Assembly: GCA_019314005.1 (NCBI GenBank) | Contig: JAFDAE010000301.1 | Span: forward strand, 1-6,020 | Direction: 5' to 3' | Source: Deltaproteobacteria bacterium | GTDB lineage: Bacteria; Desulfobacterota; Desulfobacteria; C00003060; C00003106 | Length of the DNA stretch: 6,020 nt | Shown: piece after piece, positions 5,881 through 6,020 of the stretch | How positions within the stretch are numbered: the first letter of the stretch is position 1 | Layout: every line of letters starts with the position of its first letter | Program-made: the position numbers and the translations under genes | The notes under the pieces: model-generated | What the model was told of the DNA's origin: nothing | What the model saw: the letters and a program-made list of their open reading frames with translations, nothing else | Database searches by the model: none

Positions 5881-6020
5881 TCAATTTGGGTTAAGGTTAT
5901 CTATTTCGACAAGAGATGTGTAGTCCAATCCGAACGCGTCGGCTACTGCTTTGTATGTGAGCTTGCCGTGGAAGGTGTTCACACCTTTGGCCAGGGCCGG
6001 GTCAAAGCGAAGCGCCTCAT
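5881..6020 (-). CDS. ald: Alanine dehydrogenase, C-terminal end (partial, 5' part beyond the right edge)
   Basis: Reading leftward from the right edge, an open frame of 45 residues ends at TGA (plus-strand 5881-5883). The segment DPALAKGVNTFHGKLTYKAVADAFGL matches the conserved end of NAD-dependent alanine dehydrogenase, where DPALAKG is followed by a short strand and a final VA-x3-GL helix. The enzyme interconverts L-alanine and pyruvate plus ammonia in the cytoplasm. The catalytic and NAD-binding parts lie outside the window, so activity cannot be judged. A short acidic tail (LVEIDNLNPN) follows the conserved end. The stop is 7 bp before the first Slp gene, so the three genes are probably one transcript. 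Confidence 0.82.
   Translation of the reverse strand, partial: EALRFDPALAKGVNTFHGKLTYKAVADAFGLDYTSLVEIDNLNPN

Overview
The window looks like ordinary chromosome from a Gram-negative, probably deltaproteobacterial (Desulfobacterota-like) bacterium. This placement is inference. It rests on the mix of a Slp-family outer-membrane lipoprotein pair, an FHA-GAF-class III cyclase, a Thermotoga/Bacillus-type DAHP synthase fused to prephenate dehydratase, and GTTCA-rich intergenic repeats of a kind I associate with that group. There are no RNA genes, insertion sequences, CRISPR arrays or phage genes that I can support.

Layout. The left edge (2-157) holds the end of an unrecognised protein with a Cys cluster. 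A 115-bp AT-rich spacer follows, containing two different short degenerate repeats, and then radC (273-959). A second spacer (960-1075) carries a good sigma70-like promoter. This appears to drive a three-gene plus-strand run with 12-bp gaps: a 628-residue DAHP synthase-prephenate dehydratase fusion (1076-2962), a small Mth938-like (DUF498) protein (2975-3316), and a GAF-adenylate cyclase (3329-4813) whose N-terminal FHA domain is cut short. Convergent to this is a minus-strand run, read right to left: the end of alanine dehydrogenase (5881-6020, cut by the window edge), then two tandem Slp-family lipoproteins (5394-5873 and 4831-5370). The two convergent runs end only 17 bp apart.

How the genes work together. 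The fusion protein joins the entry step of the shikimate pathway (erythrose-4-phosphate + phosphoenolpyruvate) to the phenylalanine-specific step (prephenate to phenylpyruvate). It carries a possible regulatory domain at each end. The DUF498 and cyclase genes downstream have no obvious metabolic link to it. The ald-slp-slp run pairs an amino-acid catabolic enzyme with outer-membrane lipoproteins, again without an obvious functional link.

The most notable points are the DAHPS-PDT fusion, the 5'-truncated FHA domain of the cyclase, and the diverged tandem Slp pair of which one copy has an extreme Tyr/Pro/Trp tail. I did not see a clearly new multi-gene system here.
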